A stretch of DNA of 64,000 nucleotides from Angiostrongylus vasorum (Eukaryota > Nematoda > Chromadorea > Rhabditida > Metastrongylidae): the NCBI GenBank assembly GCA_018806985.1, contig JADANN010000352.1:62001-126000 (forward strand), read 5' to 3'. Positions 55,015 through 64,000 of the stretch are shown here, one piece after another. The position numbers and the translations under genes were made by a program. A model generated the notes under the pieces. That model was not told the DNA's origin, did no database searches, and saw nothing but the letters and a program-made list of their open reading frames with translations. How positions within the stretch are numbered: the first letter of the stretch is position 1; the number at the start of each line of letters is the position of its first letter.

Positions 55015-55738
55015 AACTTATTATTTACTGTTTACTCTTTTTGATGGCAGGGTATATTGCGAAATATAACTTCAATGATGCTGAGATATTTGCGAAACTC
55101 CAGACCGCAGGTGCCCATGGTGGGGAACGAACGCGCTATTGTCCTTTCCGGGGAGTAATGCGTTCACCACCACACCACGCGGGTCCTTCGTTTCGGCTGT
55201 CTCTCAGCTAGTTCTATCGATCTTTTGCCATAACAATCATCCGTCAGCGGGATTGATCTAGGGATCCTAAATAAAATAACGAGCCTAGTTATACTGAGGC
55301 TGTACTCGAAATTATAACTTATACAAGTTATACACTGCAAGAGTAAAGTAGTTTTTTCTACACTTTTACTCCCTTTAAATTAGGAAATACTCGACTGACT
55401 ATAAACAAAAGTATATGGGAATGTCATTGACGAAGTCTTAAAGCAGTTCTATGAGGAACTTAGGGCAGTAGATAACTTAGGCGGTTAGGATTGTGATTAT
55501 AACTAAAGCCTCAGCTTAACTGGGTTCGTTGCCGATTTGGGTTCCCCAGATCAATCCCACTGACGGGCGATTGCTGATGGTGGAGATCGATAGAACTAGC
55601 TGAGATACAGGTGAAACGAAGGACCCGCATGGTGTGGTGGTGAACGCGTTGGCCCGTGGAAACAGTAACAGCGCGTTCGTTCCCCACAGCAGACACCTGC
55701 AGTCCGGAGTTTTGCAAATATCGCAGCATCATTATAGT
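55015..55738. mobile_element. Family B SINEs, divergent pair with long 5' extension
   Basis: 55015-55480 is a - sense B copy including the 5' extension also seen at 16280-16440 (ATAACTTGTATAAGTTATAA on -). 55505-55738 is a + sense copy starting CTCAGCTTAACTGGGTTCGT. The two face away from each other. Confidence 0.75.
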
Positions 55739-56394
55739 TTATTTTCTCAACTCTTAGCTCTACTGCTCTATTGCTGATTCCATTAATTTCATTTCTTTTT
55801 TCGTTTCCTTCAAAATCGCTTTCCTCAACCAGGTTAAACTATACTGAATTACTAACGTACTTGTATTTGTGCTTCATGGACTTTTTTTTCTCTTTGCTGA
55901 ACAAAATGATCCAATCCAATAGACAAACCTTTGCTAATCGGTGAAAAGAAAGTTGGAATCATCTTAGATTACCTGAGTGGTCATAATGAAAGCTATGAGG
56001 ACTATGAACGACTTGAAAGGAATATAATGGTGAAACATAGTACATTGATTATTTACTGGTACATGGTTGTTATAATTGCTGTGGACTATAACAAAAAAGA
56101 AAGTCTCTTACTGGAATGCACAAACGATACTTTTTTTTGCCAATACAGTTGTGATTTTAGCATTACTTAGATAAAAAATACTTGTATTAACTCTTTACCT
56201 CATCGGGGACCTCCTTGTCTTTATGAAATGACTTCACGGCATGTGTTATGGCTGAAAAGAAGCTTTGTAAAAAAAAGAATTAAATGCAACTTTTCTTAAA
56301 AACCTTTGTAGAATAAACAATAATAATGCATATAATCAAAGCACTAGAAAAGCAATGACAGAGATGGCATTTATTACGTGTTACTTCCTGGTTC
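55739..56394. other. Unassigned; likely place for the missing first exon of the Gly-rich gene
   Basis: No signal-peptide exon could be picked out on - by eye, and the 79-codon + frame (55931-56170) has no support. Confidence 0.3.
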
Positions 56395-56610
56395 AACCTT
56401 GCTCGAGCGGATCGAGAGTCACATTCACCGGGATTGGGAATTAGGTAGCAAATTTATATGTGAAGTGTTGCCTCCGAACGACAAATATTGCCTGTGGTGG
56501 AGTATCGGGAAAACCCTAGCACGACTCGAGAATCGACTAGACCGGCATTAGACGGCTTTCATAAAGAGGATTAAAACCCTCAAGCGACACCTGAATCTAC
56601 ACCTAAAAAT
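56395..56610 (+). mobile_element. Family D SINE, 3' part
   Basis: GACTCGAGAATCGACTAGAC, CGGCATTAGACGGC and AAAACCCTCAAGCGAC match the D body (GAGAATCGACTCAACCAGCA and AAAACCCTCAAGCAG in the 22695 copy). Confidence 0.55.
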
Positions 56611-56839
56611 CTGATGACCTTCGTGAAAGATGAACCTAAGGGGACCAATCGAATGAGAGGCGTACTAAGATTCGCACATTATATGTAAACACGGGTTACA
56701 TAAAGGACGAATAACAAATAAATAAATAGAAAAATAGAACAATCTACTTATTAGGTTCACGGCTATGTGACCGAAGGAAATCCGATGTCTATTCCGGAAA
56801 TCTGGGAATCTCCTAATGCAAATATCTTTAGGCTCAGAT

Positions 56840-57090
56840 TGTTTACTTCTTTATTTACTGCCTACTAGAATTTTTGCGGCAGAGTATTATGTGAAATCAA
56901 CCACAATAATGCTGAGATATTTGCAAAACTCTGGACGGCAGATGTCTGCGGTGGGGAGCGAACGCGCTACCACCCTTTCGAGGGCTAACGTGTTCACCAC
57001 CTTACCATGCGTTCTTTTCTATAGGTGATATTAGCAATCACTCTCAACGGGATTGATCTGGAGAGCACCATTGCTTACCAAATTAACTTT
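56840..57090 (-). mobile_element. Family B SINE
   Basis: TGCAAATATCTCAGCATTAT, GCGCGTTCGCTCCCCACCGC, GTGGTGAACACGTTAGCCCT and AATCCCGTTGAGAGTGATTG on -. Confidence 0.7.
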
Positions 57091-57122
57091 TACAATCATT
57101 AAATATAACTACTTCCTACTGA

Positions 57123-57410
57123 TGGGGTGCGTGTGGTGCAGTGGTTGGCGTTGCCTTGCGATACACATGCAATCATTGGTTCCATCGCGCGCCCTGGGCT
57201 CACCAAACCCGACGTTACCCTGAGTTCGGCGAATTGTTACCAGGGCTGTCTGCTAAGATATCAGCATTCATTTGGTAGATTGCTAGACCACTTCGCCTGC
57301 CAGTGTATATGCCAAATAAGCATCCATGCACTTCGAAAGTGGTTATGAACATAGTCAAATACATGGCGCATCCCTCAGGGGTTTGATCAACACCGAGAGC
57401 TTATGCTTTA
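57123..57410 (+). mobile_element. Family A SINE, full length, + sense
   Basis: GGGTGCGTGTGGTGCAGTGG (A box) at 57125, B-box-like CATTGGTTCCATCGCGC, central domain GTTCGGCGAATTGTTACCAG (hairpin eroded), body ending GATCAACACCGAGAGCTTAT. Confidence 0.8.
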
Positions 57411-57729
57411 TCCACTTATAGTACTAATCGATATGAGAGTGGATGGCATAAATTTATAATGCCAGCCGTCATCGTTGGCTATGAAAACACGTTTTCAAGC
57501 CCTGAACGCGTTGGAAACGGGAAGTGTCTTTAAGGCAATCAGACTATTCTGTACAAGAAGAAAACAGAAAACGTTGTGAGATTCCTAGGTTGAGCAAATC
57601 TGCAAAGGAAACTATCTAATTCTTATATCAAGTGCAAGTAATTCCTAAGTAATTCTGAATCGTTAGAGATATTTTCAGTTAATTCTACGATTAACGAAGG
57701 CTTTTTTTTCTTACGAACTATCAATGTTG
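57411..57729. other. Unassigned DNA
   Basis: Nothing recognised. Confidence 0.4.
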
Positions 57730-57815
57730 AGCCGACAAGATGTTGTTAGAACTGATCCTTGATGTTGACCTCCAACACTTCAGCGATTTCACCTTCTTCA
57801 GGGCCGCTAACTTTC
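57730..57815 (-). repeat. Family E-like arm
   Basis: On -: GGCCCTGAAGAAGGTGAAAT, CGCTGAAGTGTTGGAGGTCA. Confidence 0.5.
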
Positions 57816-58064
57816 CCCCTAAAAGCCAAGTGTCTGTAGCTTTTTCGGTTTCTTCGGATACTATCACTAGTAGCAGAATTCTGTTGCACTACAACATTTG
57901 TTGACACTAAAGCGCGCTATCAACACTGCAAAACTTGACAGAATTGAGATAGGTCCATCGACAACCATCTTATCGGCAACGTATTGTTGAAAAACTTACC
58001 AATTTTCAACTAAAGTAATTTCAATTCAATCATTGGTCAATATGCAATTTTCCATTACTAAGCA

Positions 58065-58170
58065 AGCATGGTATTGATAAAGCACTCGGGTCAGTGCAGC
58101 TCTTAGGAAGGCAAAGAAGCCGAAACGTTAGCCCAATAAAGTTTCTCATCAAACTTGAGTTAGCCTACCG
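58065..58170 (+). repeat. Family E element, arm
   Basis: CTCTTAGGAAGGCAAAGAAG, CCGAAACGTTAGCCCAATAA and ACTTGAGTTAGCC. Confidence 0.6.
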
Positions 58171-58274
58171 GTGACGGAATGCATATTGATTAGTAATAGC
58201 GACGGTAAAGGAAGTCGATTTTTGGAAATGTTATTCGTCAAGCTTTTTTCTTTGCTTTCATGAACTCCATAAGC

Positions 58275-58360
58275 TAAAACGGGGTTGTCAACACGCATCA
58301 TCTATTTTGGATGGCTAGCATTTCGGCGATTTCATTTTCTTCGGAGCCGTCCTTGTTTTT
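58275..58360 (-). repeat. Family E element, arm
   Basis: On -: GGCTCCGAAGAAAATGAAAT, CGCCGAAATGCTAGCCATCC and CGTGTTGACAACCCCG. Confidence 0.55.
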
Positions 58361-59289
58361 TTTTCCTAGAAGTGAAACCACCATTATGTTGTTCATATAG
58401 AGTTAACAACCTCGTGTCAGTTCATCGAGAAGAGTTCGTAGTGACAATATAGCTCTCAAGCACTACTACGCGAATACAAGGATTTTTTTCACCCACCACC
58501 CATGTACGGCTTAAAAAGTCGTGAAGACGACTCGAAGTAGTGGGCCGGGGTTAGAGCCGTTTTACAAAACCAAAGCGGATCTATTATGATGTTATCAAGT
58601 AAAATTGGCCTATTTTAATAAAAAGTGTTGACAAACTTGTTTTGAAGTTCATATATATTTTTCTTCCTGAAACAATTCCTTTCCCAGAGTTTGAAATACT
58701 TACCGTTTATTCTGCACATTTTCATTTGTGGCTCGGCTTTGCATAGTTCGGCTTTGGAGAATGTCAGAAACTTTTCGGCTTCTTAAAGAGAATAGGGAGT
58801 TATGAACGGTAAACGGTGTGAAAGCGCTTTCAAACATAGCCTATATCATCAGGACTTTCATTGTATAAAGTTGCTCCCAACATAGACATGGAAAATTAAA
58901 AAAATAAAATGGATAAATAAAATTGAAATAAAAATTGGATTTGAACCTCATATCGTCCAAACAGTTCTATTGACCGCCGTTTAGATTAAACACATTCTAA
59001 GATAATGAAGGTCAACGAACCTGAAGCCGTTAAGCAAAATAGTACAGCATATAATTTACGCATTAAATGTTATAGTGGTGGGCGTTGTCAAAGGTGTCCC
59101 GTTGTGAAGAGAACTACACCCAGTGGCGTCACACAATCGTGATTTTATCATATGATAGGTGAAATCAGCTGGAAAGTGTCTCCAACACGAAATAAAAAAT
59201 GACTAAAAGTGTCTAAAACAACTAGAAAATAAAATGGAAAATATGTAAAGTGGTGACAAAGCCACACAAGGCAATCGAATCGCTTACGA
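58361..59289. other. Unassigned; one possible small - strand exon
   Basis: 58781-58704 lies between a TTCTCTTTAAG acceptor and a perfect ACG/GTAAGT donor and reads AEKFLTFSKAELCKAEPQMK; see findings. Confidence 0.3.
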
Positions 59290-59480
59290 AACAGGGAACC
59301 CCTAGGTGGACTTTGAACACGCGATTACTCTTTCCTGCGGCTCACGTGTGATCCACTGCACCACTGAAGACCTTGCTTGGCCTTTCTCTCAACCAGTTTT
59401 TCATCCTAATGTTATCATTCAAGGGTTCGATTCTGGCCTAAGGTCCAATCTTTGCAAATGTCTTAGCATCATAATGTTTT
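59290..59480 (-). mobile_element. Family B SINE, diverged
   Basis: CAGTGGATCACACGTGAGCC region as A box on - and GTGTTCAAAGTCCACC as B box. The tail orientation signals are mixed, so the edges are uncertain. Confidence 0.5.
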
Positions 59481-59573
59481 TTCAATTTAATGATGTAGTA
59501 TGCCCTTGAAAGTCTAACAGAACCTTTACGTTGAATCGATTCATAGTGTCGAACGGAATAAAAGTTTATATGT

Positions 59574-59611
59574 TTACATATATACATATGTTTATTACTT
59601 CAGCTATGATG

Positions 59612-59662
<51 letters not shown>
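59574..59662. repeat. (TA)n microsatellite
   Basis: Two TA runs joined by TGTA. The M-Y-I-Y frame through it is an artefact. Confidence 0.9.
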
Positions 59663-59734
59663 CACAGCCGGAATAACAAATAATGTCTTTTATGGTCATA
59701 GTTACGTACTGGTCCGAATTAATTATGCACACGG

Positions 59735-59995
59735 TGCGAGGACAGGGGTAGCAGAGTGGTTAGTGAAACAGTCGATCAAGAAGCAAAGGTGTTCAAGACT
59801 CAACCAGAATCGGCTCGAACAGCTTTCTACGAGATTCATTGAAGAAGACGAAATACATAAATAAAAGCCGAAACAGCAAGCGAATTGTTCGAAGACCACT
59901 GTAGGTGATGAATGTGAGGAAAACGAATCGAACGCAAGAAGTGCTGAGATCCGTACAGTACATTTGATGACTGGTCATGTAAAGAAATTGTACAT
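59735..59995 (+). mobile_element. Family D SINE with the clearest tRNA-like head
   Basis: GGTAGCAGAGTGGTTAGTG at 59745 is a good A box of tRNA-Ser/Leu type and GGTGTTCAAGACTCAA at 59788 a B box. Then come GGCTCGAACAGCTTTCTACG and the 3' part GATGAATGTGAGGAAAACGA. The central domain is deleted. Confidence 0.6.
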
Positions 59996-60404
59996 ACCAA
60001 AGTAAATAAAGCTTTACAATCCTCGAAGTTGACGCTACTAATAGTTTTTGAATATTAATCCTATCAAATCGTACTATTTGGTAAAGAAAGGTTTTTTTAT
60101 TGTTTTTAGCCTCATATAGTCACACAGCATTTTGCGACTTTAACCTCCAGAAAGCATCAGCTTCATAGTTCGTTTAAATCCAAAAAAATTTTACAACCTC
60201 AGTTTATTTATTTTTCTAAGCTGATTTTTACGCTGATAAAGGGCCATTTATTTTTCTTGATAGTAGCAGCATCGACTTAACAGCGCAAGTGTTGCTTGGT
60301 TCAAGGATTACGATAGCTATCACAGCTGACATAAAAGCAGCAACATTTCCTCAACGGCAGCTTATGATTGGAAGTGAGAATCGATTCCATTTGTTATACG
60401 AAAT

Positions 60405-60725
60405 CATTGACAAATTCTGTACTGAGCACAGGGCTCACTCGATCCTTCTGCTTCCTCAGCAAACCTCTCGTTTTTCCGGAGTCGGGTAATTGGTACCGGA
60501 TTTGCAAGGAAAAAAATCACTCTCTGCAATCGAAAGGGTAACGCTCTAGCTGGACTATGTCAGGACTCTAGGGAGAGTCGACTTGAGCAGCATTCTACGA
60601 CATTCAAGCTGAAATGATAATCGTCAAGCAGCAGTCCAAGCCACGTGTAAAACTTGGAATAGTTTCGTGGATGATGGATACGAGGAAACGATTCGAGCGG
60701 GAGAAGTGCTGGTGTTTCTAAAGAT
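60405..60725 (+). mobile_element. Family D SINE, long copy without head
   Basis: CGGAGTCGGGTAATTGGTAC, CGGATTTGCAAGG, ATCACTCTCTGCAATCG, GAGCAGCATTCTACGACATT, AAGCAGCAGTCCAAGCCACG. Closely parallels 5340-5715. Confidence 0.7.
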
Positions 60726-61048
60726 GTGAAAAAGACAGGCCGTATATGATAAAAAAAGAGCTAAACACTGACTAAGTCACAAATTTTTTTGTTGTTTGAG
60801 CCAAAGATTAATGTTTATAGCCCCAAAATAATCTTTTAGTCCTTAGAGATCTGATGTCAATTAATCAGTTCCTTTTTGTATGTGTCCAATTTTTCATTTG
60901 ATTCATTTTCCTCATTTTCTCTTGTACTATTTCAATTTCGAGACCTTGGACTTTCAAAGAACTGTCCAGTGTTAGCGCAATCCTTCTTTGATTAAAAGGA
61001 ATAGACTGTAATCTACTGAAAATGAGATCAGATTATAGCAGGCAATCC

Positions 61049-61054
61049 TTTATT
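61049..61054 (-). promoter_or_regulatory. Poly(A) signal of the membrane-protein gene
   Basis: AATAAA on -, about 100 bases after the stop at 61155-61157. Confidence 0.5.
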
Positions 61055-61154
61055 AATGGAAAAACATTTCAAACAAATGGATGATAGTGCCTGAAATTGG
61101 CATGGGAGAGGAATGATAATATGTTAACGTTCTATTTTCAGATAGGTTTCGACA

Positions 61155-63104
61155 TTATGTTTTCTTGCTCTTTTCGCTTAACGACAACGTTTTTTGTTCT
61201 TTGAGATATGATGGCGATGAAGGCTGTCGTCGAACAGGAGTCGGCTTGGGTGCTCTTGCTACAGCATCAAATTTTTTTGATTCCTTAATAGGATTAGGGA
61301 CTTCTGCTGCTACAATGGTCCCTTGAGTTTCATGAGACTCCTTGAGGTTTTTCGTATCGTCTGCATTCATCTGAACACGTTGAGCATTAGTGCTGGCATC
61401 TTTTCAAAATAGATTTTCAAAGGAAAAATCTTCAGAGCTCTTCATCTCACACGCTGTTGTGGTTTTATTAGAATCGCGTCTTTTTTTTTCTTTGTTGCTA
61501 AGAATTTGAAAGTGAAGGGATAATTTAGGACGACAAATACTGTTATTTAAAAAGGACTGTAATAATAAAACATTTGTCTTAAATCTGTTATCGTAATTTC
61601 CTTGAATTCTTCCACTAACCTCTCCAGATTCTTTCTCAAGAGCTGCCACCATGTCTAAGTACTGAAATACGGCATCCGATTATTAGATTGGACTTCTCTT
61701 TGCTTAAATAAGCTGTAGAACAAAAAAATTCTACGAATGATCCTCTCTATGGAAAATGTGAAAATCGCTTTTAAGAAAGGCCAAGAGATCGTTCAAATCA
61801 TTTGATTCTATTGGTGATGTACTTTATTCTATTTATTACACAAATGTAAAGAGTACGTACTTGTTGTTCTGTAATGAACATTGCAGGATAACACTTTTTA
61901 AGATCCACTGTTACGTTGCCTTTCGGTAGATGCTTTTCAAAGAGCAATCGCTTCTCTTCCCTTTAAAGAAAAACAGCGATAATTGAAGCTTCGTATCACC
62001 AAATTTTTTTCACCAAATTAGTTTCATTTCCGCCTGTACTCAAGACTATTACTATGTTGCTGCTATCTTTCTTCTTTAAAGAACTATTGATACGCTATAA
62101 CGCTGAGCTGTGAGCCATTGAGTTGTGAACGCGGCACATTCGCTGCTGAACTGAGAGCCATTGTGTTGTGAACACGGCACATTCGCTGCTGAACTGAGAG
62201 CCATTGTGTTGTGAACACGGCACATTCGCTGCTGAACTGAGAGCCATTGTGTTGTGAACACGGCACATTCGCTGCTGAACTGTGAGGCGTTGTGTTGTGA
62301 ACGCGGCACATTGCCTTTCGTGCGCAAGCTATCAAAAGTTCAATCCCTATTGAAATATTTAAAGAGTCAAAAAAGCGACTTTATTTGATGATTATCACTA
62401 GTAAGGCATAGGTACAGACAGGGTCATAAGTAACCTATTTCAGTTAAATCAATTTGATCATTGCAATCGCCATTATCTGGTTCTCAATTTGACTTCATGA
62501 CTTTACGGATCATATGACTTTACGCAGTGTATCTGCTAAGGCGTACAGATTCGACGATTCTTTTGAAAATGATCCTATTCGAATACCAATACAGGAATTC
62601 TACCATTTCGTAATAAAGCACCAGTTATATCGTGTACAAACTTCTGTGAAAGTCTGATTGAAATGAGGATATGCATAAGCTTCTCGTCTAGGTCTATGTT
62701 CTTCGCACTTTTCACAGTTCTTGTAATAATTCCTATTTTACTAGGAGCTATTAGCTCATAATCAATATCCTGGTTTATTGAGCTCTGTGCTTACACATTT
62801 TGCTAATATTATTGCTCTTGAAGCTTTCAATCGATGAGAAAAATATGAGAGGATGAAAGAAAATTCTAAATACTTACGATTGCCCAGCTATACAATCATA
62901 AAAAAAACAGATGGATAACAGAACGATCGTCATTGCCACAATTGGTGAATAAAATAATAACTCGTATATAGTGGCTCCATAGATGAGCTCTGGAATTGGC
63001 GCGAATATATCGCTTTTTAAAAAAAATTCAAAAAATAGAACGAATAAAAAAAATAACGAAACTAAAAAAACAAGAAATAGTAAACAAATCATGAATAATA
63101 ACAA
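61155..63104 (-). CDS. Putative membrane-anchored protein with long basic C-terminal tail, five exons
   Basis: Exons on -: 63104 (or 63061 if spliced) to 62878 (donor TC/GTAAGT), 61960-61861 (TCTTTAAAG; CAA/GTACGT), 61661-61620 (TATTTCAG; GAG/GTTAGT), 61556-61451 (TTATTACAG; GCGT/GTGAGA) and 61399-61155 (stop 61155-61157). Phases agree throughout. If ATG 63104 is the start, the product is ~239 residues: a very hydrophobic N-terminus (MLLFMICLLFLVFLVSLFFL), a second membrane segment (about ELLFYSPIVAMTIVLLSICF), then a soluble region with RLLFEKHLPKGNVTVD, PAMFITEQQYLDMV and a Lys/Ser/Pro-rich tail (ARAPKPTPVRRQPSSP). So: two membrane spans, or signal plus one span. Weakest joint: the last intron, with acceptor TTTTGAAAAG; without it translation ends at TGA after SFENLF. 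The T-rich start of exon 1 could instead be an intron end, so the true N-terminus may lie outside the window. Family not recognised. Confidence 0.6.
62101..62312. repeat. 43-bp minisatellite, about five units, intronic
   Basis: Unit GCTGCTGAACTGAGAGCCATT + GTGTTGTGAACACGGCACATTC, starting again exactly 43 bases later (62141, 62184, ...). The outer units are diverged, the inner three near identical. 43 is not a multiple of three, and it lies in the first intron of the membrane-protein gene, so the open frames across it are not coding. Confidence 0.9.
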
Positions 63105-63455
63105 GTGACGATGCTTGATACTTGATACTTTAATGTCCCGTCCTCACTGGTTGTGCGGTCCCCAGCACAATACCCAATTTCCGGAGATTTGTTGGTTAAG
63201 TGGTTCTCTCGAATCCCGAGGTCACCCTGGGCAGTCTGCCCAGGTCTTCGCCACGAGAGGTAGTCGCCACCCTTGTGAATCAGAGGGAGATTTGCCACCA
63301 TGCGACGTTGATACCAGGACGTTTTGGTTTACTCCTAGCTAGGCTACCTGATGGAAACGCCCAGGAGACGAATCCCCCTCCCCGCTGTACATCGCAGCCC
63401 GACACCCAGGAATACCTCCCAGCCACGATGAGGTGGTAAACCGTTGGGAGGAAGA
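63105..63455 (-). mobile_element. Family C element
   Basis: 5' CTCCCAACGGTTTACCACCT at 63455, 3' tail CCGCACAACCAGTGAGGACG then AAGTATCAAGTATCAAGCAT at 63105-63135. An internal ~40-base deletion around 63330-63360 relative to other copies. Its 3' tail ends directly beside the putative ATG of the membrane-protein gene. Confidence 0.8.
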
Positions 63456-63492
63456 AATAACAATAATAAAAATAATTACGTAACTGGTATTG

Positions 63493-63755
63493 GGCGCGTG
63501 TGGCGCAGTGGTCGGAGGCGCCCTGCAATACACACGGGGTCGATTCCCAATGTCCTGGCCCACCAAGCCTTTCATAACTCTAGGGTCGGCAAATTGCTAC
63601 CAGACTTGTCTGGGAGGATAGCAACATTTGCTCGATACATCGCTAAGCCACCGTGAATTATTGTAAAGGCCAGTTATGCTCGATCACCTCCAAACGTTGC
63701 TTAATGAAGGCGTATGCATAGCGCATCTCTCTGAGATTGATCAACGCCGAGAGCT
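63493..63755 (+). mobile_element. Family A SINE, full length, + sense
   Basis: GGGCGCGTGTGGCGCAGTGG, with A box TGGCGCAGTGG at 63502-63512 and B box GGGGTCGATTCCC, central hairpin CCAGACTTGTCTGG intact, body and GAGAGCTATATCG end. The best head among all A copies. Confidence 0.85.
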
Positions 63756-64000
63756 ATATCGTTTTTTATGCGGAACTGATAACAATGATAAATAAAAAAT
63801 TATCCAAATAAATAATGGTTATATATAATAAATGAATAAGAAGGAACATTAATTAAATATGTATGTAATTCGATTCATTTCGGTTTGCGAACCTCATCGA
63901 TCTTTTCTAATAAAAGATTTTTTTGGCGACTAGAACGAGTTGTGTTTTTTCACTTTTTTACTTCACTTTGTTTCTATTCATTATCACACTACTATAAGAT
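63756..64000. other. AT-rich window edge
   Basis: Nothing recognised; 5' parts of the - strand gene may lie beyond. Confidence 0.4.

Noticed and set aside
59613..59864. ORF starting M-Y-I-Y
   Set aside because: Translation of the (TA)n microsatellite running into a D SINE.
62101..62312. CRISPR-like array
   Set aside because: Units are contiguous without unique spacers, in a eukaryotic intron.
62076..62335. Two repeat-containing 83-codon ORFs on -
   Set aside because: Frames across a 43-bp minisatellite in an intron; the period shifts the frame each unit.
63493..63570. True tRNA gene
   Set aside because: A and B boxes are present, but the arms do not pair as a cloverleaf and the sequence continues into the SINE body.

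Overview
The window is nuclear DNA from a eukaryote, most likely a parasitic nematode of the strongylid/hookworm type. Evidence: AT-rich, gene-poor sequence; small exons with nematode-style acceptors (TTTTCAG, TTTTTAG) and GTAAGT/GTGAGC donors; RTE-type LINEs whose protein sequence resembles those I associate with hookworm genomes; and dense tRNA-derived SINEs. Nothing bacterial, no CRISPR array and no certain cellular tRNA or rRNA gene was seen. The genus is inference.

Most of the window is repeats. I see five recurring families plus smaller ones. Family A is a tRNA-derived SINE with a (CTTATCC)n-like tail. Family B is a second tRNA-like SINE, often found as divergent head-to-head pairs. Family C is a ~390-bp non-autonomous element whose 3' end copies the tail of the resident RTE LINE. 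Family D is a third tRNA-like SINE that shares a central domain with A. Family E is a palindromic MITE-like element carrying CTGAAGAAGGCGAAA-type arms. The centrepiece at 18693-22552 is one RTE LINE, split into two opposed halves and flanked by a 13-bp target-site duplication. It reads as a 5' inversion made by twin priming, later hit by a family-B insertion with its own duplication. A second RTE fragment lies at 2795-3090 and a Penelope-like reverse transcriptase fragment at 27060-27760.

The cellular genes are split into short exons, so long ORFs do not reveal them; I assembled them by matching splice sites and codon phase. (1) + strand 42774-48038: five exons, a 178-residue Ser/Pro/Arg-rich disordered protein of unknown function. 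(2) - strand 54977-51209: at least seven exons, a protein with four closely placed cysteines followed by a Gly/Val-rich tail, probably a secreted nematode protein; the N-terminal exon was not found. (3) - strand 63104-61155: five exons, a membrane-anchored protein with a long basic C-terminal tail. (4) A weaker two-exon model on the - strand (23521-18404) whose intron would hold the inverted LINE. Introns 1 and 2 of gene 1's region, and the larger introns of gene 2, contain SINEs; gene 3's first intron holds a 43-bp minisatellite.

The first ~42 kb is mostly repeats and unassigned AT-rich DNA with a few possible orphan exons; all three firmer genes lie in the last third. All repeat edges are estimated by eye (often +/-10-20 bases). 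Exon edges are exact where a splice site is named.
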